Of a stretch of DNA of 64,000 nt, positions 12,301 through 22,973 are shown in pieces. This DNA is from Selaginella moellendorffii. Its lineage: Eukaryota > Streptophyta > Lycopodiopsida > Selaginellales > Selaginellaceae. The notes under the pieces were generated by a model. That model saw nothing but the letters and a program-made list of their open reading frames with translations, had not been told where the DNA came from and ran no database searches. A program made the translations under genes and the position numbers. The stretch is from assembly GCF_000143415.4 (NCBI RefSeq), contig NW_003314285.1:1499471-1563470 (forward strand), in the 5' to 3' direction. Numbering within the stretch: position 1 is the first letter of the stretch; each line of letters begins with the position of its first letter.

Positions 12301-12754
12301 GAGATTGCCGAAATGCCTTATCCACCACTTCAAAAACTAGTCCAGAAGGAACACACCTACTTGTCTAGGAAGCTATGTCGGGAAGCTCATTTTCTTCATT
12401 TTCGTCACTGGAGAGAATAACAACTTCATCCTTCACTCCTTGCACAGTTGGCTATGAAACTGATGCGCTCTCCTCTCCTCGCTTTAGAGATCCTGTAACT
12501 AGAATCTCTTGACCTGTACATCTATCAAGATCCCATTGAATCCCATTCTCTCCCACAGCACTGTCGAGAAGAATGGATTTTTCTATCTGATTACCCTTAT
12601 CACGACATACATTCTCTAAACTAACTGATCTTGGCTTCAGCTTGAAACTTCTGCAGAGTAAGCTCTCTCCTATAACACTTTTAGAGAAAACAATTGGAGG
12701 CTCTTGATCGAACTTTAAATAGAATTCTCTCATATCTTCTCCTTGCTTGAGCAC
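9377..12754 (-). pseudogene. Decayed MULE-like transposase with SWIM zinc finger
   Basis: Reading right to left: an N-terminal leader (12,754-12,452), a Cys/His-rich domain with CHKCGATPVCQACC and HVGYHQHA (about 12,150-11,850), a middle part (11,556-11,370), and then the core FMADAVGANWLAV followed by CEFHWAKSVDEHC (about 11,090-10,930). That core matches the D...A...A...F...CxxH layout of Mutator-like DDE transposases. Near the end is a SWIM finger, CENPFCTCPDF then ACKHIYYIFMQ (about 9,560-9,450). Short introns are visible at about 11,571-11,630, 11,208-11,264 and 10,677-10,733. I count ten in-frame stops: TAG at 12,452, 12,365, 11,744, 11,293, 10,771 and 10,741; TGA at 11,654, 11,368, 11,329 and 11,026. 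There is also one frameshift near 10,170-10,300. Not functional as it stands. Confidence 0.8.
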
Positions 12755-13235
12755 TTAGAAAAAAATTTGGGGAGAAACTGACAAGAAAGAACAAAGATAT
12801 TCTTCTGTATTGTGAGCATTAATTAGCTATGTCCTTGCAAAGGACAAGTTAATTATTTTAACAAAATATACAACCGTTTAGAATCTAGAGAGATATAAGA
12901 ATCTTAAAGAGCCACCCATATTAATTGTATAATTGATTGTGAGAGGAATAATAATGTTGAAATGAATGTGGTTATGAGTGAGAAGCATCAGTCAATCACA
13001 AAAGTTGTAGTATTGATTGTTTGTTCTCCCTCTCATCTCCATGCTCTCTTCCCTTCAAGAGAGTTTTATTCTTTTGTGATGAGTGAGAGAGACTCAAGCT
13101 CGAAAAGGTTGGTTCGTGTGCGGTTTTTTCGAATTGCAGACTTAGTACCAACTGCCACTTGATTTTCTAGTTTCTGTCTAGGCAAAGGTAAATTAGTATT
13201 GAAGTATGTATCAACTTACATAATGTTTCTTGCAG

Positions 13236-15718
13236 CCCATAATCAAAGGAGAAAGAGCGTCATTCTTTAAAAATGCCCGAGGGGACGAGCAGCAGAAGGA
13301 GATAGAGTGGCATGCGATTGAGCAGTGAACTTTGAATATGAAGAGAACAAAGGTGAAAAAGTTGCTCTCGATTGCAGACATACGACGCGGGCAGGAATGG
13401 CTTGATAGCATTGCCGAGATTTGTTCTTGCGTTCGTAAGTTCTTATAAAATTTGTGAAACATTTCATAACTCCTTGTGTGTGTAGGAACTGGTAAAGCAC
13501 CGGAGGAACTCATTTACAACATCTCTAAGAGTAAAATGTCCTTTGCTGAACAAAGTGTCTACTTGGAACTTCTCAACACTTGGCTGCGAAACAACGAAAA
13601 ATGCTGCAAGATAAGGATGGAGAAGGTGATGAAGGAGAAGGTGTACATTTCTCAGAGTATTGCCGCTGGTGAGGAGATTTTACAAGTTTGGGATGAGAAG
13701 TTTCTTTCTAGCACCCACACAGGTATCACTCTTGAAGAATATATTCGTGCTTGTCTTGTGGAGCTAGGGAATGGTTGGCTTCCACGTGGTGGGACGAGTT
13801 CGGCTGAGTTCAAGAACCAACCAAGACAACCATTTCTTGCGAGGCACATGGTTTACAGGTATTTTTTCAATTCTCATTTATATATTAGTATTTATATTTT
13901 TGTTTTACTTTGTAGATATTTAAAATATTGCCCCGGTGCACCGGTATACACAACCGGTGTTTTGCATAAGCTCTTGACTAGAGGCAAGAAGCTTGGGATG
14001 TATGAGCCAGAGTTCTATTGTCCTTGTATACATGAGAGGGAGCTATGCCCATGGTACCTTGAACTCGTGGAGCAGATGCCAACATTGGACTTTGAGCTAG
14101 ATCTCTACCTTGAATGTCATCCAGGTTCACTTGAAACTCAGCACTTAGCTAGGAAATATTAACCTTGAGTTATATTCTTATTTTCCAGAGGCTCTTTCAG
14201 ACTGTGATAACGACGTTGTTGAAGTTCAACAACTAAACCTAGGAGTTAGCACTTAGGAAACCATTCAGGAGATGCCAAATCCAAATACCGTTGAACCAGA
14301 GGAAACTGTACAGGAAATTCCAGCACAAGAGATTCCAGTGCCTACTCCTCGCAACCCCCGAAGTGGCCGTCATGAAGCCTTTCATGAGAGTAAGGACTTT
14401 GATTTGGAACATTCTTTTATTCATTCTTGACTTCACTTTTTTTTTTATAGATGTTGTAGAGAGCAGCCATCAGTCTTTTTGGCAGACTAAGACATTCTTC
14501 CCATCCCTCCCTACGGCTACAGATGACGACCTAGAAGAGCTCTCCTCTATAGCGATGCATAAACAGGTTAGTAAGCATGAATTTTATTTTCAACTTTTAG
14601 TTCTAATAATTGATTTTCAGGTTTGCCCTCTATCCCCAACGGCCAGTGTTGGGGAAGTTACTATTCTCATTGGGGATTACACACAGCTTTTAGATGCTAC
14701 TAGTCGGGAGCTCTACATGCTTGATCGGTGGATCCATGGTTTGGGTCAACTCACACCTTATGGGAAGATCGATTTCATCTTTTTCGATCTTCCCAATGGG
14801 ATGGCACCACTGCAGGGGGATACTCCGTCATGGAATGTGTTGCAAGCCCAACACATTTCCCAAGCCTTAAAGGTTGTGAGCAGCTTCATGACATACGAGG
14901 GTGTGGTTGTCATGATCCTTCCTCGCTCTCTAATGTGGGAAGGCCTTCTCGCACACTTGGCTGACAACGATGATGGATTTGTTGAGTTTTTATCTGGCTG
15001 CCTTCTTTCAAGTATGGCAGTGGACACAAAAGGCACTAGCAGGCAAACGCAAAAGGTGTGTGACTTCTTTATTTATAAATTAACTCTATTCTATTTTTTT
15101 TTCCAGATTTATTCCTAGAACTACCATGCTCTATGCCACATTGGGAACCGGCGTAATGCCACACGAGCTGACGAGCGTGCTGCTCTTGCTTTACCAGGAT
15201 ATGACAGCTCTACAGACATCATCTCAAATGTGATTGACTCGGACGTTCTTCACCCAGTGTTCCCTAGTTATCGACATCGTTCGGTCACGGCCATGCAAAT
15301 CTTGTTGGAGTTATTCTGTCTGCCAAAGGGGATTGTGCTTGATGCTACAGCAAGATTTGGATCAATAGTGCAGGCAGCAAAAGAGACAGGCCGAGCGGTT
15401 TTTGCACTTGAGAAGGAGGGTGCCTTTGAGGACATTCTTAGGAGATTTTGCGATAGGTGATGTTAGTGCTTGAAATAATCTATAATATTTATTCTCAAAT
15501 GTTTCTATTTTATTAGGTCTACACTTATCACACACAGTATTTCAGTCCACACGCTTGATCTTGATGATATGGATGATCATATGGACCGAAGTCAATTCCA
15601 CTTACCTATTTATGCTGAACGTATGGCACAACATTACATACAACACGAGCCTATAGTGAAGGAGCATTCCACTATACCCATTTCTACTTTTCTGGATATG
15701 GAAGCAGAAGAAGATTGA
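13236..15718 (+). pseudogene. Transposon-borne amino-methyltransferase-like gene, decayed
   Basis: Eight exons can be joined: about 13236-13434, 13486-13858, 13916-14124, 14189-14389, 14451-14566, 14621-15055, 15107-15456, 15517-15718, with introns of 50-65 bases. The N-terminal half is lysine-rich (MKRTKVKKLLSIADIRRGQ) and has a Cys-containing stretch (YCPGAPVY, CPCIHERELCPWY). The C-terminal half looks like a circularly permuted (beta-class) Rossmann methyltransferase. First comes KIDFIFFDLPNG, in the place of the catalytic DPPY/NPPF motif, and about 160 residues later GIVLDATARFGSIVQAAKETGRAVFALEK, in the place of the SAM loop DPFAGSGT...GR...GIE. Both motifs deviate, so activity is doubtful even in an intact copy. 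In-frame stops: TGA 13,326, TAG 14,254, TAG 15,116. The family assignment is my inference from motif order. Confidence 0.6.
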
Positions 15719-15970
15719 ATATATTCTAATTTTAATATATATTATATTTTTTAATATATTATTTTCTTTTTTGGTAGACTAAAAGATTAGTTCATGTCAA
15801 ACCAATAATCTACATGAGCTTATGGAATACCTTAAACACCTAGATTTTATGTTAAAAATTTTTGGTTCGGGACGAACTAAGGATTAAACTTTCGCTAGTT
15901 AGGGGATTGTATTGACTTCTTTTGACTTTCGTTGACTTTCATTGACTTGAGCTCAGCTCAAAAACTACCC

Positions 15971-15975
15971 AGCCC
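15971..15975. repeat. Target-site duplication AGCCC, right
   Basis: Second copy of the AGCCC duplication. The flank continues CACTAGGAC, which restores a stop codon one codon after the PLATZ insertion point if the element is removed conceptually. Confidence 0.7.
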
Positions 15976-16069
15976 CACTAGGACTTGGAGGAGATTCAGC
16001 TTAGTCTGGCTCCTCCATCAATGGCAAATGTGTATGAGATCAAGATTTTTGTAGAGTTTTCTGATCATT

Positions 16070-18530
16070 GCAACCCATGGACATTGGACGAAGGGACATG
16101 GGAGGAGCATGTTTGTGATGTTTGTAAAGTGTTGGATTGGCTATGCAATGTTGGTTTAAAGCTGAAGCGGTCGAAATGCGTGTTTGGGTCCAAGGATACA
16201 ACTTATCTTGAGTACCATATTTCTTGTGAAGGTTTGCAAGTTGACCCTGACAAACTTGTGGCTGTTCTCAAGTTCCCTACTCTGAAGTGTGTGAATGATG
16301 TGCAACGCTTCTTGGGCAAGGTGCAATATCTTGGTCGTTTTGTGGATCATCTTTTTTATTGGACTGCACCATTGCGAGCATTGCTGAAGTCATCAACATC
16401 ATATTTCATTTGGTTTTTGGGTTGTGAGCGGGCGTTTGGGGATCTCAAAGAGTTATTGACGACTCCTTCGGTTTTGGCATATCCTAACTACACTCGACCT
16501 TTTATTTTACGCGTGGATGCTTCTGACATTAGTCTTGGAGGTGTGTTGATGCAAGAGAGCTTAAGTGTGCTTGGTTAACGCCATCCCATTGCATATATAA
16601 GCCATATATTACAACCAGCAGAAATGAACTACTCCACGACAAAGGAGGAGTGTTTAGTAGCAGTTTGGGGTTTCGAGAAACTTCATGCATATCTATATGG
16701 TTCTCGGACATTACTTGAAGGTAATCATGCTGCTATTACTTCATTATTGAAGTGGAAGAACCTGGTTGGTCGTACTGCTCAATGGGCTTTGAAGCTTCAG
16801 ATATATGATTTTGATGTTGTTCATCACCCAAGGAGTTCTATGGCTGATGCTGATGCCCTTTCTCGAGCTCCTCTTCTTTGTCCATTCTCTTCTCATATTT
16901 CTGACGAGCCTGTTGTTCCAGCCTCTATGGATTTTCTAAACGAGGATTCTATACCATTGGCAGTTACTGTATTTAACATTCAATGTTCACAAGGCACAAA
17001 GCAGGATCTCCCTTCTCTTGATGAGGTTCGCGAGGCTTAAAAGATTGAGCTGTGGATTTGAAAGCTTCGGAATGGGTTTAAGAATCTTGCATCACTTGTT
17101 GATAACTTGCCTTTCTGGCATTTACATTCTCAATATCGCGTTGAAGACGGCCTTCTTTATTTTGTGGGGACGGATCCTAATGATCATTTATGCCTGGTGG
17201 TGCCATCTATCTTTATTTTGCAGTTTCTTCATGCATACCATGATTCTCCTGTTCTAGGTGGGCATATGGGACATCGTTGTGTAACCGAGAAGCTGCGCAG
17301 GTCTTTCTATTGGCCGGAGATATAACGTGATATTATCTGGTATGTGCGTAGCTGTGTTTGGTGCCAAGCTCATAATACTCCCCCTCGGGTTGTGGAAGGA
17401 TTGTTGGAGTCAATTGCAATTTCTTGTCCATTTGAGTTAGTGGCGTTTGATCTTATAGGTCGACTGCTGGCAATGAGTATGTTATTATTGCTTTTGACTA
17501 CTTGACTCGTTGGGTGGAAGTTAGTGCTCTTGCTAGCGCCTTTGCAACTGCTGTTGGATACTTCCTCCTCAATCGAGTAGTGTTCCAGCATTCTTGTCTA
17601 GAGCGGATTCTTTCAGATAATGGTCCCACATTTATGACTGAGGCATTTCATGTTTTGATGATACACCACACTTTCATAAGTGCTTATCATACACAATTAG
17701 ACAGTTTGGTGGAACAGCTCATTCGGACATTCAAGGGAATGATTGGTATATGAACTTTTAGCATTCGGATTGGAATGGTTATTTGCCATCTCTTCGGTAT
17801 GTATATGTCATAAGGGTGTAGAGTTTTGTTGGTGCTTCACCATATAAACTCTTATATGGTCATGATCCAATATTACCAATGGAGCTGGGTTTACTTTCGC
17901 AATTGCCACGAACTGCCGATGCTAGGTCATGGGATTAGTATTTGACGAGCATTCTTCCACTTGTCCGAGCAGAATCTGCTGAACACTTATGTCGTGTACA
18001 AGTGGGACAACAATGGCGGTACAACTCTTATCATCGTCCACCTGCGGAGTACAAAATGGATGATTTGGTGTTAGTCCGTTTTCCCCATCTTACGGTACGT
18101 GGTTTGTCTAAGGGGCTCCTTGCGTAGTGGAAAGGACCGTATCAGGTGTTACAGCAAGTTGGACCACAAGTTTATGAGGTTCGGCATGACATCCAGCAGA
18201 CCAATCCTCCAGAAACTGTGCATGTGCAGCGGTTGAAATGCTTCATACAAAGGGATTAGGAGCAGTTAATACCACCTACAGATTCGCCAATGCCTCCTCC
18301 TGATATTCCTCTAGATCCTGGCTCGTTTACAAAAGAACCCTGATGGTCTTCCATTATTCCGAGAGGAGGGGATAATGTGAGGGCCAAGTGTACGGCTACG
18401 ATGCCATATACTAATATTAGCATAGTGGGATTTTGGTAGCCGTCAGATTGGTTTCAATCCAGACCACTTGCTCCTGTATATAAGCTAGGGTTTTTGGGTT
18501 AATTGACATGCACATTTCTATATTCCCTTT
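16070..18530 (+). mobile_element. 5'-truncated Ty3/gypsy retrotransposon, family A, degenerate
   Basis: Starting inside reverse transcriptase (GTWEEHVCDVCKVLD), the frame gives SKCVFGSKDTTYLEYHIS, the RT thumb/connection (FLGKVQYLGRFVDH), RNase H (LRVDASDISLGGVLMQES ... NYSTTKEECLVAVWGFEK ... HHPRSSMADADALSRAP) and integrase (HMGHRCVTEKLRRSFYWPEI, LSDNGPTFMTEAFH). The 3' untranslated part has a purine tract and an LTR starting TGTGAGGGCC at 18,376. Stops of all three kinds interrupt it (for example TAA at 16,576 and at the end of the RNase H segment), so it is dead. The 5' LTR, gag, protease and most of RT are missing. It abuts the right flank of the DNA transposon. Confidence 0.88.
18376..18530 (+). 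repeat. 3' LTR of gypsy family A (partial)
   Basis: Begins TGTGAGGGCCAAGTG directly after the purine tract GAGAGGAGGGGATAA and contains a TATATAAGC box at about 18,477. It is cut off by the 1.16-kb repeat before the CATACACTCACA end seen in the copy at 5.1-5.3 kb. The same LTR occurs at 5,103, 2,943-3,127 (-), 55,722-55,898 (-) and 61,435-61,597 (-). Confidence 0.75.
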
Positions 18531-18534
18531 TAAG

Positions 18535-19691
18535 AAATCCCTCATCGAAAGTGCATGCCTCTTGGAGACAACTACAAGTATAGATATGATATAGATCAAC
18601 ATGGACACCCTTCTTACATATATAGACTTTATGCTAGTTCTAAACTTAAATATATTGTTCCAATATTGTTATAAGTTTTGAGATGAGGATGTCTAAGAAT
18701 CTATAGAGATCTAATTGGTTGAATTGAAAAGTTGCTCCAACTCTAATTTTAGGAAGAGATGCTGGTAAAACCATTTAAAACACTCTTAAACCTCTTACCA
18801 ACACCTCTTTATCTTTTGCAAAAATGGGAAAAAATTTGTAAAAACTAAAAAATTGTATACACTAGAAAGAACTTGTCTAATTACATGTGGATGAATAAAT
18901 TTTACTCAGTGTTCATATCTTCCTTAATACAATTAAAATATGTAGTAAAGTTGCCCTTTATTAGTGTTAGCTAGCCAAAACATCTTACTGTGTAAAGTAT
19001 CCTTTCACATGTTGGTGGATAAAGTAGTAATAACTACGTAATGGGAATACCCATTTATTATTGCATGAACCCATAGGTTCTATAGTACCAACATAGAGGA
19101 ATAAAAATAGATGTGTTAAATTTTAAGCACTACTTAGAAGAATCTGCTATATGTTACTATCAATATGTCAGAGGTGCATGTAATAATCACTAATTTATCA
19201 TATATTGAAAACATCTTTCATGGCACTCTAGGTCGATAAAGATAAATGTTTTATAGACCTTCTTAGCAAAGATTTCAAAACACATTTGCCTTAATGCTTT
19301 ATATGAATTCTAGATTCCCCGGTTGCTTTTAATAACTTGCAATGGGATCAACTCTTGAATCTTACTTAGCTACAATTTGTCATGTATCCTTGAGAACATT
19401 AACTCTATGCTAACCAAACTAGCATATCATCTTGGACAGGTACTACTAAATGGTGCCTACAATGTGCTTTAAATTGCAATTATAAAGAAGATAGTGTCAA
19501 ATAAAGCCCACTAGTCTCTTTTGAGATCCCAATTCATTCCAAATTGCAAATGAGCCCTACTGCATTAATAGAGTCCCAACACCCACCTAATATGCCAAAA
19601 CACTATAATAGCCCCAATATTTATGTTTTAATTAAATTTCTCTTTCAGTTGCAATTGATCACTAGCTTATGTCATGTGGCAAGCACACCCC
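18535..19691. repeat. 1.16-kb dispersed repeat, copy 2
   Basis: Second copy of 98-1,259 in the same orientation, with scattered substitutions and small deletions. Its right end is cut exactly where the 1.07-kb LTR (TG...) starts. No coding capacity was seen. Confidence 0.8.
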
Positions 19692-20759
19692 TGTAGTGCA
19701 TGTGGTTTTGACCCTTTATCCTATGGTGATTTACCATAGGATAACACCACGAAGCGAAACTTAAACCCTCTTTGTGTCACGTGATAGATGCCACATGTCA
19801 CATGCCACGTGTCCAAAAGATAGTGGTGTGGAACCCGAGTTTTAGGGCCTTGGGCCACTGAACGACGGAATGGTGCCAAACTCCCAAGCATGGAGTCAGG
19901 GAGTGACAGAACTAGACCACGGAGAAACTCTCGAGCATATAGCCCAAGGAGCGAAGGGATAGAAGTTCGGAGCAACTTGGAACAGTCCTAGAGCAACCAG
20001 CATCCCAATGCCAAGACTAGCATGCAAAACGAAGCCAAATAGAGTCTGGCGCTATTTCGGCATACCGGTGGCCTAACATAAGGATATAGGTACTCTACCC
20101 TCTACCAACTAGCATGGTATGGAATTTAGGATTACCCCTACTATATATTTGGAAACCCCCACAGCCGCCCCCCCACCCCCCCCTTGAGGAACATATGCTT
20201 TGGGCTTTCACCCGAAGCCTCCCTTAGTATCAGGAGTTAGTCCCTGAGACAAGCTCGAAACTTATTAAATATGGAATGGCGCTAGATTGTGAATTTGGAC
20301 ATGGGACGAACACTATTGTGTTCAAGCCAATCTCTACATTCTATAGATATGCCAAATGAGAAAATCTAGATACTTTCCATAAATAACATTTGGGACCAAA
20401 ATGAGACTAACACAAAAGGCATGATAGCGAGGGTGTTTGGTAGACACGGTAAGCTATCATTTAGCGATATTGAGGGACTAGTCTCAATATGCGAGGGTTC
20501 TTGTCAAGCCAGTGCAAGACAAAGCAAAAGAGAACTAAAAAGCCGGGCCAAGTATGCTTGGCTAAATAGACACTTAGGAATTCAGTCCTTATGCTCTTCC
20601 AGCCAAGTATAGATGCAAAGCCCAATTTACTAACACTTGAACAAGAGGGGCTGATAAGGTCCAACAATACCGACCTCCTACTATTGTGGCAGGAAGGAAA
20701 GAGTGTCCGTAAGGATTAGTTGATAAGTAACTTTTGATACTCGAAGTCACATTCGCGCA
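19692..20759 (-). mobile_element. LTR of family B, minus orientation, with adjoining polypurine tract
   Basis: On the minus strand it starts TGCGCGAATGTGACTTCG and ends GCACTACA. Immediately upstream of the TG, on that strand, is CCTTAGGGGGGGAGAG, a good polypurine tract, so this is the 3' LTR of a minus-strand element whose internal part (20,760-21,820) is truncated. It is about 1,068 bases long and pairs as an inverted repeat with the LTR at 21,826-22,968. Internal marks include a C-rich run near 20,160-20,185. Confidence 0.78.
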
Positions 20760-21820
20760 CTCTCCCCCCCTAAGGAAGATCAATGTCCTCGTCAATGCAT
20801 ACTCGAGCCTAGAATACCACTAAGGAAACAACTCTAGAAAAAGTTTACAGTATTCACACTATATGAGAAATGCACTGACTTAAATGAGTTAAGAGGCAAC
20901 CTCTTTGTCTAACGTGTATGCGCTACCAGCTCAGACACCTTCCGGCCGTCGCCGACAAGGAAATGACCAACGGAGTCAACCACCCTTGCTGCTCTGGTTG
21001 TCACCTAGCTTACAAAAGTGTGATACGCCCTTGCCTGTAGGGACATAGAGAGAGAAGATAGAGGCCCCAACCATCTTGAGCAAAGAAACCAAACCTATCG
21101 GTAAGGTTTAGATAAACTACTGTAAACAGGTAGTTAGAGTTGTTTACACGATCATGCCTTTTTAACAGAATAAAGAACATCAACAGAAAGGCGGGTGATG
21201 TGACCAGTCGACAGTAGCTACCTCATGACTAGAGATTTCACCATGCATATGAAGTGCCAAAGCCAGTCTGCCTATACTGGCCCAAACTCAAAGATCAATA
21301 GATGGACAATATCAAAGTCATAGACAATGATATCTTAAAAACTTAATTATTAGTGAATATATCTTAGATTAGAACACAAAAGTATTCCAAGTAAGTTATC
21401 ATCCGATAAACTAGTAGTATAGTATATGAACCACCAAGATCAGCATGATTGGAAAAGATAAGATTCACTATCCAACAAAATTTAATAGTTAGTGTATCAT
21501 CAAGAAAACTCAATGATGAAACTTAACTATCGAAAGTTGTAGACAGTATGTCAAACAACTTACCAAAAACAACTCAAAGAACACAAAGTATCATTGATTG
21601 GCAAGCAAGATGCTCGCAAATGTATCACCTGAAAGAAATAACATCCCAACCTCTTAGAATTAACTCAAACAATAATCAATAGAACAGAATGAATATGGCA
21701 AGACTAACAAACACTCATTCATGTTAACTATTGCATTAGCCAGTCTCAATAGATCTCGGTCAATAATACCAAAGAACTTAAGTTTCCAAAGCAAGTGTCA
21801 GCAATATTCTATTGATGTCT
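20760..21820. other. Truncated internal fragment between two inverted LTRs
   Basis: Starts on the left with the polypurine tract of the minus-strand LTR. The rest has no open frame or protein motif; it is AT-rich and probably untranslated internal retrotransposon sequence plus older target DNA. Confidence 0.4.
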
Positions 21821-21825
21821 AAAAC

Positions 21826-22968
21826 TGTCGCGAATGTGACTTCGGGTATCGAAAGTTACCTGTCGGCCAGTCCTTACGGACACTCTTACCTTACTGCCAC
21901 GATGGCAGGAGGTCGGTATTGCTGGACCCGTTATTAGTCTCCGCCTAAGCTAGTTGAGAAACTGGTCCTCGCGTGTGCACTTGACCAGATGGGCATAAGG
22001 ACGGAATTCCTAAGTGCTATTAGTCAAGCATACTTGACCTGGTTAGAGAAACTCATTCGTTGACTTGCACTTGCTAGTGTTGGGAACCCCCGCGATATTG
22101 AGCTTGGTCCCTCAACATCGCTAGATGATAGCTTACCGTGTCTGCCAAACACCCTCGCTATCATGCCCTTTGTGTTAGTCTCATTTCGGTCCCAAATGCT
22201 ATTTATGGAAAGTGTCTAGATTTGCTCATTTGGCATATCTACGGAATGTAGAGATCGGCCTAAACACAATGGTGTTCGTCCCGTGTCCAAATTCACAATC
22301 TAGGGACATTCCATATTTAGTAAGTTTCAAGCTTGTCCCAGAGACTAACTCCTGATACTAAGGGAGGCTTGGGGTGAAAGCCCAAAGCGTGTGTTCCTCA
22401 AGGGGGGGGGGCTATGGGGGGTTCCAAATGTATAGTAGGGATAGTGGGTAGGTCGGGCATGGCCGACCAACCTGAGGCATAGTCTAGCTCCCGCTTGCGT
22501 GCCTGTCCTTGTTCTGCGTCCGGCTTGGGTCTAAGCCCAAGTTCCATTCCATGCTAGTTGGTGGAGTACCCATATCCTCGCGTTAGGCCACCGGTATGCC
22601 GAAATAGTGCCAGACTCCGTTTGGCTCCGTTTTGCGTGCTGGTCCTGGCATTGGGATGCTGGTTGCTCTAGGACTGTTCCAAGTCGCTCCGGGCCCCTGT
22701 CCCTTCGCTCCTTGGGCTATATGCTCGGGAGTTGCTCCGTGGTCCGGTTCCATCACTCCTTGGCATCACGCTTGGGAGTTTGGCATCGTTCCTTCGTTCA
22801 GTGGCCCAAGGCCCTGAACCTCGGGTTCCTGTGGACACGTGGCATGGACACGTGGCATGTGACACGTGGCATCTGTCACGTGGCACAAAGAGGGTTTAGG
22901 TTCCGCTTCGTGGTGTTATCCTATGGTAAATTACCATAGGATAAAGGGTCAAAACCACGTGCGCTACA
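21826..22968 (+). mobile_element. Solo LTR of family B with AAAAC target duplication
   Basis: The sequence starts TGTCGCGAATGTGACTTCG and ends GTGCGCTACA (1,143 bases). It is flanked on both sides by AAAAC (21,821-21,825 and 22,969-22,973). There is no primer-binding site after it and no purine tract before it, so it is a solo LTR left by recombination. It carries a G run of about ten at 22,401-22,410 and repeated CACGTGGCAT units near 22,835-22,885. Confidence 0.85.
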
Positions 22969-22973
22969 AAAAC

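Larger units (their letters stand above)
9195..15970. mobile_element. 6.8-kb DNA transposon with SWIM transposase and methyltransferase-like gene
   Basis: The ends are inverted: left GGGTAGGTTTTGAGC, and right (reverse complement) GGGTAGTTTTTGAGC. Both are followed by GAGCT/AGCTC-rich palindromic sequence (9,206-9,236 and 15,942-15,958). Further in, a 13-base inverted pair GTTCGTCCCGAAC occurs at 9,262-9,274 and 15,865-15,877. The whole is flanked by AGCCC duplications. Inside are two divergent genes, one per half, separated by about 0.5 kb: a transposase on the minus strand and a methyltransferase-like gene on the plus strand. Both carry several nonsense codons, so this copy is dead. It inserted into the last codons of the PLATZ frame. 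Transposase features (a D in MADAVGANW, a CxxH, a C-terminal SWIM finger) point to the Mutator-like clan; the short target duplication does not fit it exactly. Confidence 0.82.

Noticed and set aside
9377-15718. Recoding of TAG as sense in the transposon genes
   Set aside because: TGA stops and a frameshift are also present and normal TAG-free host genes surround it. Mutational decay is the simpler reading.
19692-22968. A 3.3-kb DNA transposon with 1.1-kb terminal inverted repeats
   Set aside because: Each arm starts TG and ends CA, the left arm adjoins a polypurine tract, and the right arm alone is flanked by a perfect 5-base duplication (AAAAC). No duplication brackets the whole. Two inverted LTRs explain this better.
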